Source: an uncultured Clostridia bacterium
Lineage (GTDB): Bacteria; Bacillota; Clostridia; Christensenellales; Pumilibacteraceae
Assembly: GCA_947066105.1 (NCBI GenBank)
Contig: CAMSYM010000006.1
Location: 39,267-103,266, forward strand
Direction of reading: 5' to 3'
Length of the DNA stretch: 64,000 nt
Shown here one piece after another: positions 9,794 through 19,331 of the stretch. The stretch's first letter is position 1. Every line of letters begins with the position of its first letter. The notes under the pieces are model-generated. The model saw only the letters and a list, made by a program, of their open reading frames with translations, ran no database searches and was not told the DNA's origin. Position numbers and translations under genes: made by a program.

Positions 9794-11029
9794 TTATAAC
9801 GACTCCCCCGACACTGGATATCTTTCGAGATCGGATAGTCGATCTTCCCATTCGTCGTTTTCTCCGTAAAGATCGTCGCCTAACGATTTGATCGACACGG
9901 GCAGGTTCAATTCGGTAAGCATATCGCACTTGCCGAACGAATTGTTCTCGATAGTATCAACGCCCATCATTCCGCGTATTCGCGAAAGCGCCGAACAACC
10001 GTAAAACGCGCCGCTCTCGATCTTTTCTACGCTTTTCGATATCAAGACGTTTTTAAGAGAAAAACACCCGATAAAACAGCCGCGAGGCAAGGTAGCGGCA
10101 GACACGTACAAGCTTACGTCGGTCAACTGCCAACAACCCGCAAAAGCCATTTGACCGAGTTCTGTCAATCCCCCGTATAAGCTCGCCCATTTGAGCGCAC
10201 AACCGTAAAACGCACGGTCGCCTATCTTTTCCACACTATAAAAAGACAGAGATGTCAAACTTTCGCAATGCGCGAAAGCGTCTTCGCCTATTTGCGTAAC
10301 ATAAGAAGTATCTATCGAATCCAACGCTTTACACCCGTAAAACGTATCATGCTCTATAATATTTATCCTTTGGGACAATTTTACCTGCCGCAAACTTTCG
10401 CATCCGTAAAACGAAGCGCTGCCGAGTTTGGATAGCGCGTTATACATGGTTATTGCGGATAAGCTCTTACATTGCCGAAATACGTTGTCGCCCATCTCCG
10501 ACAAGAGAATTGGCATGTTTATCTCCGCCAGCTTCTCGCAAGAGAAAAATGCATTATTCCCTATCCTTACTACCGTATCGGGAAGAACTATCTTTTCAAG
10601 CTCGACGCAAAGAGAAAATGCGTTGTTGGCGATCTCGATGACGGGTATCCCGTTACGGTAATCTGGAACTACGCATTCTTTGAGCGTTCTGTCTTTTGCC
10701 CGCACCGAGTAACCGTTTGCTATACGGTCGAAAGTCAGTTTATCCTCATTGCCGTCGATACTTCCGCTCGGACCGACCGAGCCGTCGACGGGAGTATTTT
10801 CACCGTTTTCGGCGGCGTCTTGTTCGGCGTTCCCGTCGAAAGGCGTGTCGATATCGGTCACAATACCGTTATCCGTCGGATAAGTCACGACTTCGCCGCT
10901 TGGCATGCCGTCGGGAATACTGCCTACGGAAACCTGCGCGCACGCGACCGCAGGCATAACAATAAGCGCCGACAAGACTATCGCCGCTATACGCGATAAG
11001 ATATAGGTCATTCCCGCACGCTTTCGCAT
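9794..11029 (-). CDS. BspA-type leucine-rich repeat lipoprotein
   Basis: Exported protein of 411 residues. Residues 1-31 form a signal peptide ending in a possible lipobox (AVAC, Cys near 30). A linker rich in Asp, Pro and Gly follows (about 35-95). From about residue 110 to 390 there are roughly a dozen tandem 22-24-residue repeats of the LRR_5/BspA type, marked by phrases such as NAFSLCVELEKIVLPDTV and GDRAFYGCALKWASL. Such repeats usually mediate adhesion or surface display. The gene is sandwiched between two ECF sigma genes, 26 and 12 bases away, which suggests a link to envelope sensing; that link is inference. Confidence 0.85.
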   Translation of the reverse strand: MRKRAGMTYILSRIAAIVLSALIVMPAVACAQVSVGSIPDGMPSGEVVTYPTDNGIVTDIDTPFDGNAEQDAAENGENTPVDGSVGPSGSIDGNEDKLTFDRIANGYSVRAKDRTLKECVVPDYRNGIPVIEIANNAFSLCVELEKIVLPDTVVRIGNNAFFSCEKLAEINMPILLSEMGDNVFRQCKSLSAITMYNALSKLGSASFYGCESLRQVKLSQRINIIEHDTFYGCKALDSIDTSYVTQIGEDAFAHCESLTSLSFYSVEKIGDRAFYGCALKWASLYGGLTELGQMAFAGCWQLTDVSLYVSAATLPRGCFIGCFSLKNVLISKSVEKIESGAFYGCSALSRIRGMMGVDTIENNSFGKCDMLTELNLPVSIKSLGDDLYGENDEWEDRLSDLERYPVSGESL

Positions 11030-11055
11030 GTAACGCTCCTTTGACTATATGCGAA

Positions 11056-11580
11056 CTAACGCTTGCTTAATTTTTTGTACAATGCTTTATAAATTCTTTT
11101 CAACCGATTTGTGACCGTGCCGATCGAAACGTTTAATTCTTCGGCTATGTCCGCTACGCTTTTCCCTAATAGATACTTGCTTTCAAACAGTTGTACGTCG
11201 GCAGGATCGAGTTCGTTCAAAGCGCGTCCGATATCCAACGATTCTTCCGGCGAAACGCCTTTTTCTTTCGTAGCGACCTGTTCCAAGCTTCTCAACGAAA
11301 TTTCGGGACGGTCCTCGCGCCTATTGATCTTTAACGCTTCGTTTTGCGCGATCTTGCATATCCACGCATATCCGTTGCCGTTACCGTCGAATTTATGTAT
11401 GTTGCCGGCTATCCTGTCAAACGTATTGACCACCACGTCGTCGATAAAGCTCTTATCTATGAGATAACGATCTGCTATATACTCCACGCACCACGACGCC
11501 GCGCCGAAAAACTCTTCAAAACAAGCGTCGCCGTTTTTAAGCCTCCCCAAGTAGTTATTGATTAGGTCGTGGATATCCAT
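11056..11580 (-). CDS. ECF-type RNA polymerase sigma factor (proximal copy)
   Basis: Sigma factor of 174 residues, paralogous to the one at 9257-9781: same length, similar region 2 (KSFIDDVVVNTFDRI, then GYAWICKIAQNEALKINR) and a canonical region 4 helix-turn-helix (SVADIAEELNVSIGTVTNRL). It is the first gene of the operon sigma-BspA-sigma and starts 33 bases after a consensus sigma-A -10 box, so basal transcription needs only the housekeeping factor. The two copies differ mostly in the linker between regions 2 and 4. Promoter specificity cannot be read from sequence. Confidence 0.87.
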   Translation of the reverse strand: MDIHDLINNYLGRLKNGDACFEEFFGAASWCVEYIADRYLIDKSFIDDVVVNTFDRIAGNIHKFDGNGNGYAWICKIAQNEALKINRREDRPEISLRSLEQVATKEKGVSPEESLDIGRALNELDPADVQLFESKYLLGKSVADIAEELNVSIGTVTNRLKRIYKALYKKLSKR

Positions 11581-11612
11581 ATGTCATGTTCTCTGTATTT
11601 TCTTGATAACTT

Positions 11613-11641
11613 ATTTTAACATAAATCATTGTAGTTGTCAA
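11613..11641 (-). promoter_or_regulatory. Sigma-A promoter of the sigma-BspA-sigma operon
   Basis: TTGACA (11636-11641) and TAAAAT (11613-11618) on the minus strand with an exact 17-base spacer, upstream of the ATG at 11580. Confidence 0.75.
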
Positions 11642-11713
11642 TACCATTTGCCGTTTTTTGTAGATAATTTGTCGAATTTTTTATAATTTTTTTTATTTAG
11701 CTCGTTTGCAACA

Positions 11714-11751
11714 GAAGTCTCTATCATAATTCATTTAATAATAGAGACTTC
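11714..11751 (-). terminator. Perfect hairpin after the 898-residue surface protein gene
   Basis: An 11-bp perfect inverted repeat (GAAGTCTCTAT / ATAGAGACTTC) around a 16-base AT-rich loop lies 30 bases past the stop at 11781. There is no T run, so it may act as a 3' stabiliser rather than a terminator. Confidence 0.4.
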
Positions 11752-11780
11752 CGCGCCGATAATATAATCAAGCTCTTATA

Positions 11781-14477
11781 TCAATCTTTCGGTACAGGGA
11801 ATTTATATGCGATAGCTTCATCTTTAACATATAATAATTGAGAATCTCTTAACGATATTTTCACATCAAAATCAACTACGACCGAGCCATAACCGACTAA
11901 ATTTTGGCATGTAGCGCTTACACACATACCTCCTATGTACTTTCCTATGATCGGTTGTGAATAAGTAGCACTATTGATTTTTGCCGCCCATTTTACCGTT
12001 GCATAATTAGCACAATCATTGACATAACCACCATCTCGAACAGTACCAACAATCCCCGCAATCGTTACACTTGCCGCCGTGGAATGATTAAAATAAATAT
12101 TTCCGTAATTACGACATGACGTTACCTGCGCTCTTTCGAAATTCAGCGATACGATTCCCGCCATATTCACGCCGCCGCCGATCGATGCATAGTTTGTACA
12201 ATTTTTTACGATGCCGTAATTATGCCCTACGATACCGCCTACATGATGCGCCATTCCGGCATTGAACTTCAAATCAGTATTCGGTGTTCCCGACGATGAC
12301 ATTGACGGATTGGAAATATACGATCTAACCGTTACGTTGCTAACCGTACCCTTATTTACGCCGACAACGCCGCCTATCCCGACCAAGCTACCGTTCCCTG
12401 AGCCATTGGATAGTGTTAAGTCTGGAAATACCGTCAAGTCCGATATCGTACCGTTATTTTCTATTATAAATCCGTAATTTCGACCGTAGGACACAGATGA
12501 ATTATTATATTCGATTATCATATTGTTACCATAAATAACCCCGTTAAAAATCGGGATTCCTGCCCAATTTCGCAGATAAAAACTGTCCATCAATCTGAAT
12601 TTAATGTTTTCCGTCGCATGTTCCGAAATATAACGAAACTGACCGTCGAACCATATTTCGTATTCTCCGCTTGAATTTCTCGATTCATCGAAAGTTTTAT
12701 ATCTCCACTCCGCCGTCAAAGCCGTTGAACTATTAAAAACATACACTCCGCCGTAATTATACTCAGTGCCTGACGACGATCTCCATTTACCTGTTTTACC
12801 ATTCAAAATAGGAATAGGTAAAGCTACGCTTTTACCCGCCGTCACTGTAATAACATCACAACGACTGCCGCCGTTACTGTTAAACGTGATTTCAATCAGC
12901 CATTTAGCATAAAGAATAAGATCGTTTTTTATATCAAAACTCGACGCGGACGAATATTCGACTCCATTACCGCTTTTTAACGTATACCACCCTCCAAAAA
13001 CAGCCCCGCTTCTCGACACCGCAGGAAGATCTCCGATCACACCGCCCGTTTTAACGATTTTAGATGACGCACCGTCGATCACACCGCCGTCAGCATTGAA
13101 ATAAACCGTATATTTGGTGTATTCTATCCGTGTTTTATCAAAATTACCGCACCAATCATTGGCAAAACCCATCGGTAAATTATTATAGACAAAATCCAAA
13201 TAGATCATTTCGAAATCGCCGTTATCGACAATCATGCTACCTACTACCATCACATTATCCGTAATATGCAATTCTTTCAACGCGCCTGTTCCCAAAAAAG
13301 CTTTTGCTTTTATCGCAAAATCTCCTTTATTCGGTATAAAAACTTTACCGTCTAAAACGGCGTTATTCATGAATTCGTCAAAATCAAATCCGACTTTTAT
13401 CGGTGAGAAAAATATTATATCGGACAACTCGGAACATCCGAAAAACATACCGGACGGAATACTTGTTAAAGTGTTCGGCAACGCAACGGTATTGAGCGTC
13501 GACTCATAAAATATATTCATAGATTCTCCGCCATCCCCGTCTTCGCTATTAAACGTTACGTCTCTGTTTACGACTAAATCGCTTCCGTCAACTTGATAAA
13601 ACGCTTCATTACCTATATTTATCGGCAATTCGGAATACTCTATAATACATTTTTTAAAAGTGCAACTGTCGAACGCATAATCGACGATATTTATAACAGG
13701 TTTGTTATCTTTCTCGGCAGGTATTATTATATCTTCTCCGACATAAAACTCGTCGGCAAACGGTTGACCTTCCGCAACTTCATACCCTATAATCTCAGTT
13801 TCATTAGTCATTCGCGCAACAGAACTGTTAGCCACATAAACTTCTTCGAATATCAAATCGGCGACTATATCGCTATCGAATATAACATTCGCGATCTTAT
13901 TGCTACCGTTCCACGTTGCTGACCAATTTTCAGACGGCGACGACGCACGCGCATATACTTGTGTAGAATTTGTTCTGAATATGGTATTCCCAATACTTTT
14001 AACGGATTTTGGTATAATGATTTCTTTCAAGCTATTACAGCGCGAAAACGCATTATTATCTATTTCGTTAACGCTCGCCAACGACACGCTGTTCAACAAC
14101 GGACAATTGTTGAATGCACTTGCACCTATTTGTTTGATCGAATGCGGTAAACTTACTCTTTCCAAGTTAATCGACGAAGAAAACCCGTTAGCGGAGATCC
14201 TGCTGACCGTGTATTTAACGTTGTCTATTTCGGCTGTCGACGGAATATGCGCAAATGTCGCTTCTGATCTATTTTGTATTGACACTTCACATTCGGTATC
14301 GCTTATTTTGGAATAAGCGTATGTAGCTCTGACAGCCTTTGTTGTGTGTTCGACTTCCGCGTAAGCCGTATTGTCATATACCGCTATCGAACACAGCGCG
14401 ATCGCCAAACCGACAATCAGCGTCATGACTGTTGCGAACAACGCGACCGCATAAACCTTTTTGTTGACTTCATCCAT
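11781..14477 (-). CDS. Large exported LRR/InlB-repeat/GLUG-like surface protein
   Basis: Exported protein of 898 residues. A hydrophobic segment at residues 9-33 acts as signal peptide or anchor. BspA-type LRR_5 repeats occupy about 60-165 and again about 265-430 (IGASAFNNCPLLNSVSL style). A Listeria-Bacteroides InlB B-repeat follows (YTVYFNADGGVIDG ... GGWYTL ... LYAKW, about 455-535), and a second partial one. The C-terminal third has GLUG-like glycine-rich repeats (GIVGHNYGIVKNCTNYASIG). There is no sortase motif. GGAGG precedes the ATG by 7 bases. It is the last gene of the four-gene exported-protein cluster; its first 31 codons are duplicated upstream at 19239-19331. Adhesion or surface interaction is inferred from the repeat types. 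Confidence 0.82.
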   Translation of the reverse strand: MDEVNKKVYAVALFATVMTLIVGLAIALCSIAVYDNTAYAEVEHTTKAVRATYAYSKISDTECEVSIQNRSEATFAHIPSTAEIDNVKYTVSRISANGFSSSINLERVSLPHSIKQIGASAFNNCPLLNSVSLASVNEIDNNAFSRCNSLKEIIIPKSVKSIGNTIFRTNSTQVYARASSPSENWSATWNGSNKIANVIFDSDIVADLIFEEVYVANSSVARMTNETEIIGYEVAEGQPFADEFYVGEDIIIPAEKDNKPVINIVDYAFDSCTFKKCIIEYSELPINIGNEAFYQVDGSDLVVNRDVTFNSEDGDGGESMNIFYESTLNTVALPNTLTSIPSGMFFGCSELSDIIFFSPIKVGFDFDEFMNNAVLDGKVFIPNKGDFAIKAKAFLGTGALKELHITDNVMVVGSMIVDNGDFEMIYLDFVYNNLPMGFANDWCGNFDKTRIEYTKYTVYFNADGGVIDGASSKIVKTGGVIGDLPAVSRSGAVFGGWYTLKSGNGVEYSSASSFDIKNDLILYAKWLIEITFNSNGGSRCDVITVTAGKSVALPIPILNGKTGKWRSSSGTEYNYGGVYVFNSSTALTAEWRYKTFDESRNSSGEYEIWFDGQFRYISEHATENIKFRLMDSFYLRNWAGIPIFNGVIYGNNMIIEYNNSSVSYGRNYGFIIENNGTISDLTVFPDLTLSNGSGNGSLVGIGGVVGVNKGTVSNVTVRSYISNPSMSSSGTPNTDLKFNAGMAHHVGGIVGHNYGIVKNCTNYASIGGGVNMAGIVSLNFERAQVTSCRNYGNIYFNHSTAASVTIAGIVGTVRDGGYVNDCANYATVKWAAKINSATYSQPIIGKYIGGMCVSATCQNLVGYGSVVVDFDVKISLRDSQLLYVKDEAIAYKFPVPKD

Positions 14478-16646
14478 ATGAACCTCCGAATAATTTATTT
14501 ACTTACGCTCGATCTATTCCTATAAGATCGGGGCAAGCATTGTAAACGTTTTTCCATACGTCGGCACGGTCGCCGTTCAATATGTTCGCTAATTCATACA
14601 TGCTTTGTAATTCATTGTAAACAACGATATCCGGCTCGCCGGTCGACATAACGCTACTGGCTACGACGTCGGTTGCGTATCCTTTTTCAGCGTGTAAGAC
14701 ATGACAATTCTCGATGGTATTCGTTCCCGTCGTTTTTCCGATGAACGCCCCCACAAAATATTCGCGCGGAAAATTACCTGACGCGCCCAATGAATAAACG
14801 CTTCCGCGAACAGAACCCGAATAATAACAGTTTGACAATCGGGATCCGCCCAGCCTGCAAATAAATCCGCCTACATAAGTGCTGTATTCGTTATCGGGAT
14901 CGGTATTTGTCACTATAACGTCGCATTGCGAATAACAATCGCTCACCGTAGACCGCACGATATAAGCAAAACCCGCCCCTTGTACCTTAGGCATTACCTT
15001 ACCCTTCGAATAACAACGCGACGCATTGCCGCGAAGAATATCCCATGTAAATCCTGCAGCAACGTTGCCCGAAAATTCGCCTACGGAATAACAATCGGTA
15101 AGTTCGGTATAACTCGCTTTATCACAAAACCCGCTCGCTTTGCTCGTTGCTTCGATATTACCGTCGGCTCCGCAGCCGTTTATGAACGAATAATCGCTTC
15201 TCAATACAAATCCCGCTCCGTTATTGCAAGCTTTGATTTCATTGTTTAAGACATGACAGTTTTCGATATCGACATAGTCCGCATCGACTATAAATCCCGC
15301 AAACGCACCGCAATTTTCGGCATAATTCGCAACAACGCAATTCTCTATACGCAATAGATCGTTAGCTTCGCCGTGACATTCTACAAATAAACCGCCGTAG
15401 TTTCTCACCGTAATATTACTAAACACCGAAATGCGATTACCGTGTATCGAAATTTCTATACCAATGTCTTTTTCGAAAGCCGCGGCTAACCCGCCGATAT
15501 TGCAGTCGGTCGAACTGCCCGAAAGCATCAAACGCTCGACGGTGCAATCGCCGATCTCGACGTTCGAGCCTTTTCCCGCTATGCCGCCTAAATACAGCAC
15601 CGACACGCTTCCCGCATACTCGACGTCGACCGTCACAACGCACTTCTTTATACTGCCCGACTGCGCATGCCCGACCAATCCGCCTATATAAAAGCTCCCT
15701 TTCGATCTGCCAATGCGCACCGCACCGCCGACTGTCGTATTTTCTATTTTTCCGCAGGATATGCTCGCTACCGCGCCGACGCATGTTTCGCCTTCCGCGC
15801 CCTGCAATCCCGCTTCGATATCCACGTCGGTCAACGACAAATCTTTGATATAACCATTTGCCCCCACACGCCCAAATAATGACGGGTAAAGCGTTCCGCG
15901 ATTTATGTTTAGCCCCGATATCGTATGCCCACCGCCGTCGAAAACGCCGTTAAATTCGTATTTGGTAAAAATCGGCTCATGTACTTCGGACGATATATCC
16001 AGGTCGGCGGTCAACAAAAACACGCTATTCGGATAATAAACGGAATTACACAGCTCGGAATAGTCCGTTATCAAATACGGGTCGGCTTGCGTTCCCTTTC
16101 CATCGTAAAGGAATTCGAACTCGGCTGAAAAACCGTACGACTGCATAACATTGACGTCCGTACGTTCGGCATCCGTTTTGCCGTCCGACCACTTTACGAA
16201 CCGATATCCTACGTCGGGCACGGCTATCACCTTTTCCGCATTTTCTCCGTACGGTACGTTTTGTTTGATCGTTCCGTTAATCGTACCGCCGTGTTCGGTC
16301 GAATACTCGACATTCAAGTATATCCGCCCGAAATTCGCTATCAACGATAACGACTCCGTCACATCCAATTCTTTGCGCGACTGTGCTGTAACGCCGTCCG
16401 ACCAATCGACAAAAACGTATCCGATATTAGCCACGGCGGTAACAAGCTTTCCGTCATCGCCTTCCGATATCTGCTGTTCGGCATCGCCGCGAATAAACCC
16501 GCCGTTTTCGTCGTTGACTGTATAGATAACCGAATACGTTTTATTCTCGTCGTCGGGCGGCGGCTCGTTTTCGACCGTGCATCCCGCAAGCATGCACGCC
16601 GTTGCGATCGTTATATAAACGGCGAGCGCCGTTAACAGCTTTTTAG
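14385..16646 (-). repeat. Segmental direct duplication, proximal copy
   Basis: This stretch matches 19239-21500 at a constant offset of 4854 bases. It holds the start of the 898-residue gene and most of the first 722-residue lipoprotein gene. The match is near-identical at 14385 to about 15398 and about 16185-16646, and clearly diverged in between, so it is a mosaic. Confidence 0.8.
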
Positions 16647-16671
16647 TTTTAATCATTACGGTATCGGTCAT
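14503..16671 (-). CDS. GLUG-type repeat lipoprotein, copy A
   Basis: Lipoprotein of 722 residues. A signal peptide with lipobox LAGC (Cys near 31) is followed by a proline/acidic spacer. Two divergent InlB-type repeats come next, recognisable by GY-x-F-x-x-WSDG (GYVFVDWSDG and GYRFVKWSDG). From about residue 195 a long right-handed-helix-like region begins with FDGGGHTISGLN and carries many glycine/cysteine GLUG-like repeats (GGLVGHAQSGSIKKC, GGFICRLGGSRLSNC). It is a paralogue of the gene at 19357-21525, also 722 residues: near-identical at both ends, diverged in the middle. AGAGGA precedes the ATG. Probable role: outer-surface display or adhesion. Confidence 0.83.
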   Translation of the reverse strand: MTDTVMIKTKKLLTALAVYITIATACMLAGCTVENEPPPDDENKTYSVIYTVNDENGGFIRGDAEQQISEGDDGKLVTAVANIGYVFVDWSDGVTAQSRKELDVTESLSLIANFGRIYLNVEYSTEHGGTINGTIKQNVPYGENAEKVIAVPDVGYRFVKWSDGKTDAERTDVNVMQSYGFSAEFEFLYDGKGTQADPYLITDYSELCNSVYYPNSVFLLTADLDISSEVHEPIFTKYEFNGVFDGGGHTISGLNINRGTLYPSLFGRVGANGYIKDLSLTDVDIEAGLQGAEGETCVGAVASISCGKIENTTVGGAVRIGRSKGSFYIGGLVGHAQSGSIKKCVVTVDVEYAGSVSVLYLGGIAGKGSNVEIGDCTVERLMLSGSSTDCNIGGLAAAFEKDIGIEISIHGNRISVFSNITVRNYGGLFVECHGEANDLLRIENCVVANYAENCGAFAGFIVDADYVDIENCHVLNNEIKACNNGAGFVLRSDYSFINGCGADGNIEATSKASGFCDKASYTELTDCYSVGEFSGNVAAGFTWDILRGNASRCYSKGKVMPKVQGAGFAYIVRSTVSDCYSQCDVIVTNTDPDNEYSTYVGGFICRLGGSRLSNCYYSGSVRGSVYSLGASGNFPREYFVGAFIGKTTGTNTIENCHVLHAEKGYATDVVASSVMSTGEPDIVVYNELQSMYELANILNGDRADVWKNVYNACPDLIGIDRA

Positions 16672-16719
16672 AAATCAATCCTCTCAAATTATTTCGTTAT
16701 CGGATATCCAATTACAAAC

Positions 16720-19158
16720 CTATTGATCGATTTTTTCGAATATAGGTTTTATTCTCACATTATACATCATAATATCATGCCTGACTGCGGTCTGCACTCC
16801 GTCCGACCATTTAACAAACTTATAGCCGCTATACGGCAATGCTTCCAGCGTAATTTCGGTACCGAACGGCAGTTCGATATTTAGATTTGTTACCGTCAGT
16901 TCAACGTTGCCGTCCCCGTCTTTATAATAACTGTATTTATAATTGCCGCCGAATCCGTCACATCTCAAATGTATATCGAGCTCGTGCGTCCACCATTCCA
17001 TAGGAATACCGACCGTTTGTCCGTTTAAGTACGCTTTATTCAAAAGGAAGGCTTTGATTTTCTCATCGTATTCACTGCCTGTCGATCCACGCAAATAATC
17101 AGTCAGGTCGTTTGCCCAATTCTCTTCGTTATCGGCAACCGATTTAGCAAGATTTCTTATGAGAACGGACTTTAACTCAAACGCATCTTCATCTCCGTCT
17201 CGCATACTTTGCAATAATTCATGCAGTTCGTATTTTTGCAAAAGATCTTGCATAAATACACTCAGATAACCGCTGTTATAATCTTTTCCTCTGTTAAATT
17301 CTGTATACAAATTAATATTTTCGTAACCGTAATCCAACATAGTAAGCGTATTGATGTAATTTCCGTAAACATCTTTCAGCTCCGAAATTTTTCGTATATC
17401 CGGCACCAATGTGCCGTTGGGCGTATCTATGGGACTGTACTGATTTTCGGTGAACCGATCAACGGTATAATAAATATCCAATTCGAACTCCACTTCACCG
17501 CCAAACCATTCGTTGAGTTGCTTCTCCATAAAATCTATTTCTTCGTTGACTATCAAACGCTCTATCACGGGCATTTTATGTTTTACCGTGACATCCAATT
17601 GGTCTTTTACGGAATAAAGGGTAGCATCGATCGTATCTACCATTACGAAAAGAATACTGTAAACAGGCGGATATTCTCCGCCCGTTTGTTTCCACCGTGC
17701 ATACATCGTATCGCTTTCAACCGAAAATCCTTGATCCCCGAGCATATAATTGCCTTGGGCGTCGACCGCCTTATGTATAAACTCTTTTTCGGTATACCAG
17801 CCGCAAAAAATATGTCCGTCCCATGTCGGCACGGTAAACACGGCATTTTCTAACGCATTGCGATTAATTGTCACTTCCCCGACCAACGGAGCGCCGCCCA
17901 TTGCGCCGTAATCGTACTTGTACGTTCTTTCTATCGGCTCGAAATATGCAAAGCGATTTATGCTTTTTCTATTCTGCTCATCGCAACGCTCGGCGCTCTC
18001 GACCAAGTCCGACCAACCGCAAAATACATAGCCCGTATCTGGTATCGCTCTTACGCGAGTGAAATTACCGTCGGGCAAAACGGTTTGATGCGCTATTCCC
18101 GCTATCCTGCCCCCTCGTTCGTTAGCGACCTCGTAGTCCGCGCAGACTCCGAAATTAGCCGTAACGCTGAGATCGGCTTTTAAAACGTCGCAACGCTCGG
18201 CAGACGTCACGCCGTCCGACCATCCTATAAAAACGCACCCGTCTATCGGTACAGCCTTTACTTTATGTATATTGACGCTCTCGCCGTGACTGTTCGGTAT
18301 GGTCTGTATCCTGCCGAACGCGCTGTCGTTGACAGCATAATCCGCGGCAAACACTATCTGAGCAAAGCTCGCGCTCAACGTCAGATCTTCCGTCAGTTCC
18401 GTATCCGTCCTGGTTGCATGCGGATAGCCGTCGCTCCATGCAACAAACTCGAATCCGTTTTCGGCAACGGCAGTCACGCTTTCGGCAGAACCTTTCCACT
18501 TGACCGTTTGTTCGGTTTTACCTTGTATTTTGCCGCCCTTGCCGCCGTACGAAGCCACGGTGTATCGTACTTTGATGATAATTTCTTCAAACAACGCAGT
18601 CGCCGTAAAACCGTCGGCGTCTATTACGTCCGAACGCGTCGCGGACGACTCGCCGTCCGACCACCCTATAAAACGGTAAGCTTCGTCCGCAACAGCCGTG
18701 ACCGATTCGGAACGTTCGCCGCGCACTACTTTCTGCTCGGTCTTTCCTTCGACGATCCCGCCGTCGGCGGCAACGTACGTGACCGAAAATATCTCGATCG
18801 GCGTTATTATCTGCTCGAACTTTGCGGTAAACGTAACATCTCCCCAAACGTTCTTTTCCGAACGCGTCGCGCCTGTATACCCGTCCGACCATCCTTCGAA
18901 TTTATAACCGTAAAGCGCGACAGCGGTGACGATCTTTCCGTCGCCGCCTTCCGATATCTGCTGTTCGGCATCGCCGCGAATAAACCCGCCGTTTTCGTCG
19001 TTGACGGCATAGATCACCGAATATACTTTATTCTCGTCGCCGGGCGGCGGATCGTTTTCGACCGCGCATCCCGCAAGCATGCACGCCGTTACGATCGTTA
19101 TATAAACGGCGAGCGCGGTTAACAGCTTTTTTATTCTATTTATGATCACAACGTTCAT
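16720..19158 (-). CDS. Lipoprotein with six divergent InlB-type repeats
   Basis: Lipoprotein of 812 residues. Its signal peptide and lipobox (LAGC) are nearly the same as in the flanking 722-residue paralogues. At least six divergent InlB B-repeats share the signature GY-x-F-x-x-WSDG-x-x-x-A-x-R-x-D: five in residues 70-400 and one at the very C-terminus (GYKFVKWSDGVQTAVRHD). One classical repeat with GHIFCGWYTEKEF lies near 450. Between them, residues 480-760 form a separate domain of unknown type with no recognisable motif. AAGGAGA precedes the ATG. The start codon overlaps the stop of the duplication-junction ORF (ATGA). Its leader resembles the leader of the gene at 21525. Confidence 0.82.
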   Translation of the reverse strand: MNVVIINRIKKLLTALAVYITIVTACMLAGCAVENDPPPGDENKVYSVIYAVNDENGGFIRGDAEQQISEGGDGKIVTAVALYGYKFEGWSDGYTGATRSEKNVWGDVTFTAKFEQIITPIEIFSVTYVAADGGIVEGKTEQKVVRGERSESVTAVADEAYRFIGWSDGESSATRSDVIDADGFTATALFEEIIIKVRYTVASYGGKGGKIQGKTEQTVKWKGSAESVTAVAENGFEFVAWSDGYPHATRTDTELTEDLTLSASFAQIVFAADYAVNDSAFGRIQTIPNSHGESVNIHKVKAVPIDGCVFIGWSDGVTSAERCDVLKADLSVTANFGVCADYEVANERGGRIAGIAHQTVLPDGNFTRVRAIPDTGYVFCGWSDLVESAERCDEQNRKSINRFAYFEPIERTYKYDYGAMGGAPLVGEVTINRNALENAVFTVPTWDGHIFCGWYTEKEFIHKAVDAQGNYMLGDQGFSVESDTMYARWKQTGGEYPPVYSILFVMVDTIDATLYSVKDQLDVTVKHKMPVIERLIVNEEIDFMEKQLNEWFGGEVEFELDIYYTVDRFTENQYSPIDTPNGTLVPDIRKISELKDVYGNYINTLTMLDYGYENINLYTEFNRGKDYNSGYLSVFMQDLLQKYELHELLQSMRDGDEDAFELKSVLIRNLAKSVADNEENWANDLTDYLRGSTGSEYDEKIKAFLLNKAYLNGQTVGIPMEWWTHELDIHLRCDGFGGNYKYSYYKDGDGNVELTVTNLNIELPFGTEITLEALPYSGYKFVKWSDGVQTAVRHDIMMYNVRIKPIFEKIDQ

Positions 19159-19331
19159 ACTATATCTCCTTTTACTATATATAACCCCGAGACGGGAATT
19201 TTTTTAGTGTTTCGAAAAACTTTTCCGAAATTATTTAATATCGAACACAGCGCGATCGCCAAACCGACAATCAGCGTCATGACTGTTGCGAACAACGCGA
19301 CCGCATAAACCTTTTTGTTGACTTCATCCAT
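19155..19331 (-). pseudogene. Truncated duplicate of the 898-residue gene's start
   Basis: The first 31 codons match the start of the gene at 14477 (MDEVNKKVYAVALFATV onward, including the hydrophobic segment), together with its GGAGG ribosome site. Homology stops at 19239. The frame then runs 27 unrelated codons through the leader of the next gene and ends in TGA overlapping that gene's ATG (19155-19158). The resulting 58-residue ORF with one membrane segment is best seen as a duplication scar, though it could be translated and could couple translation to the downstream gene. Confidence 0.7.
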
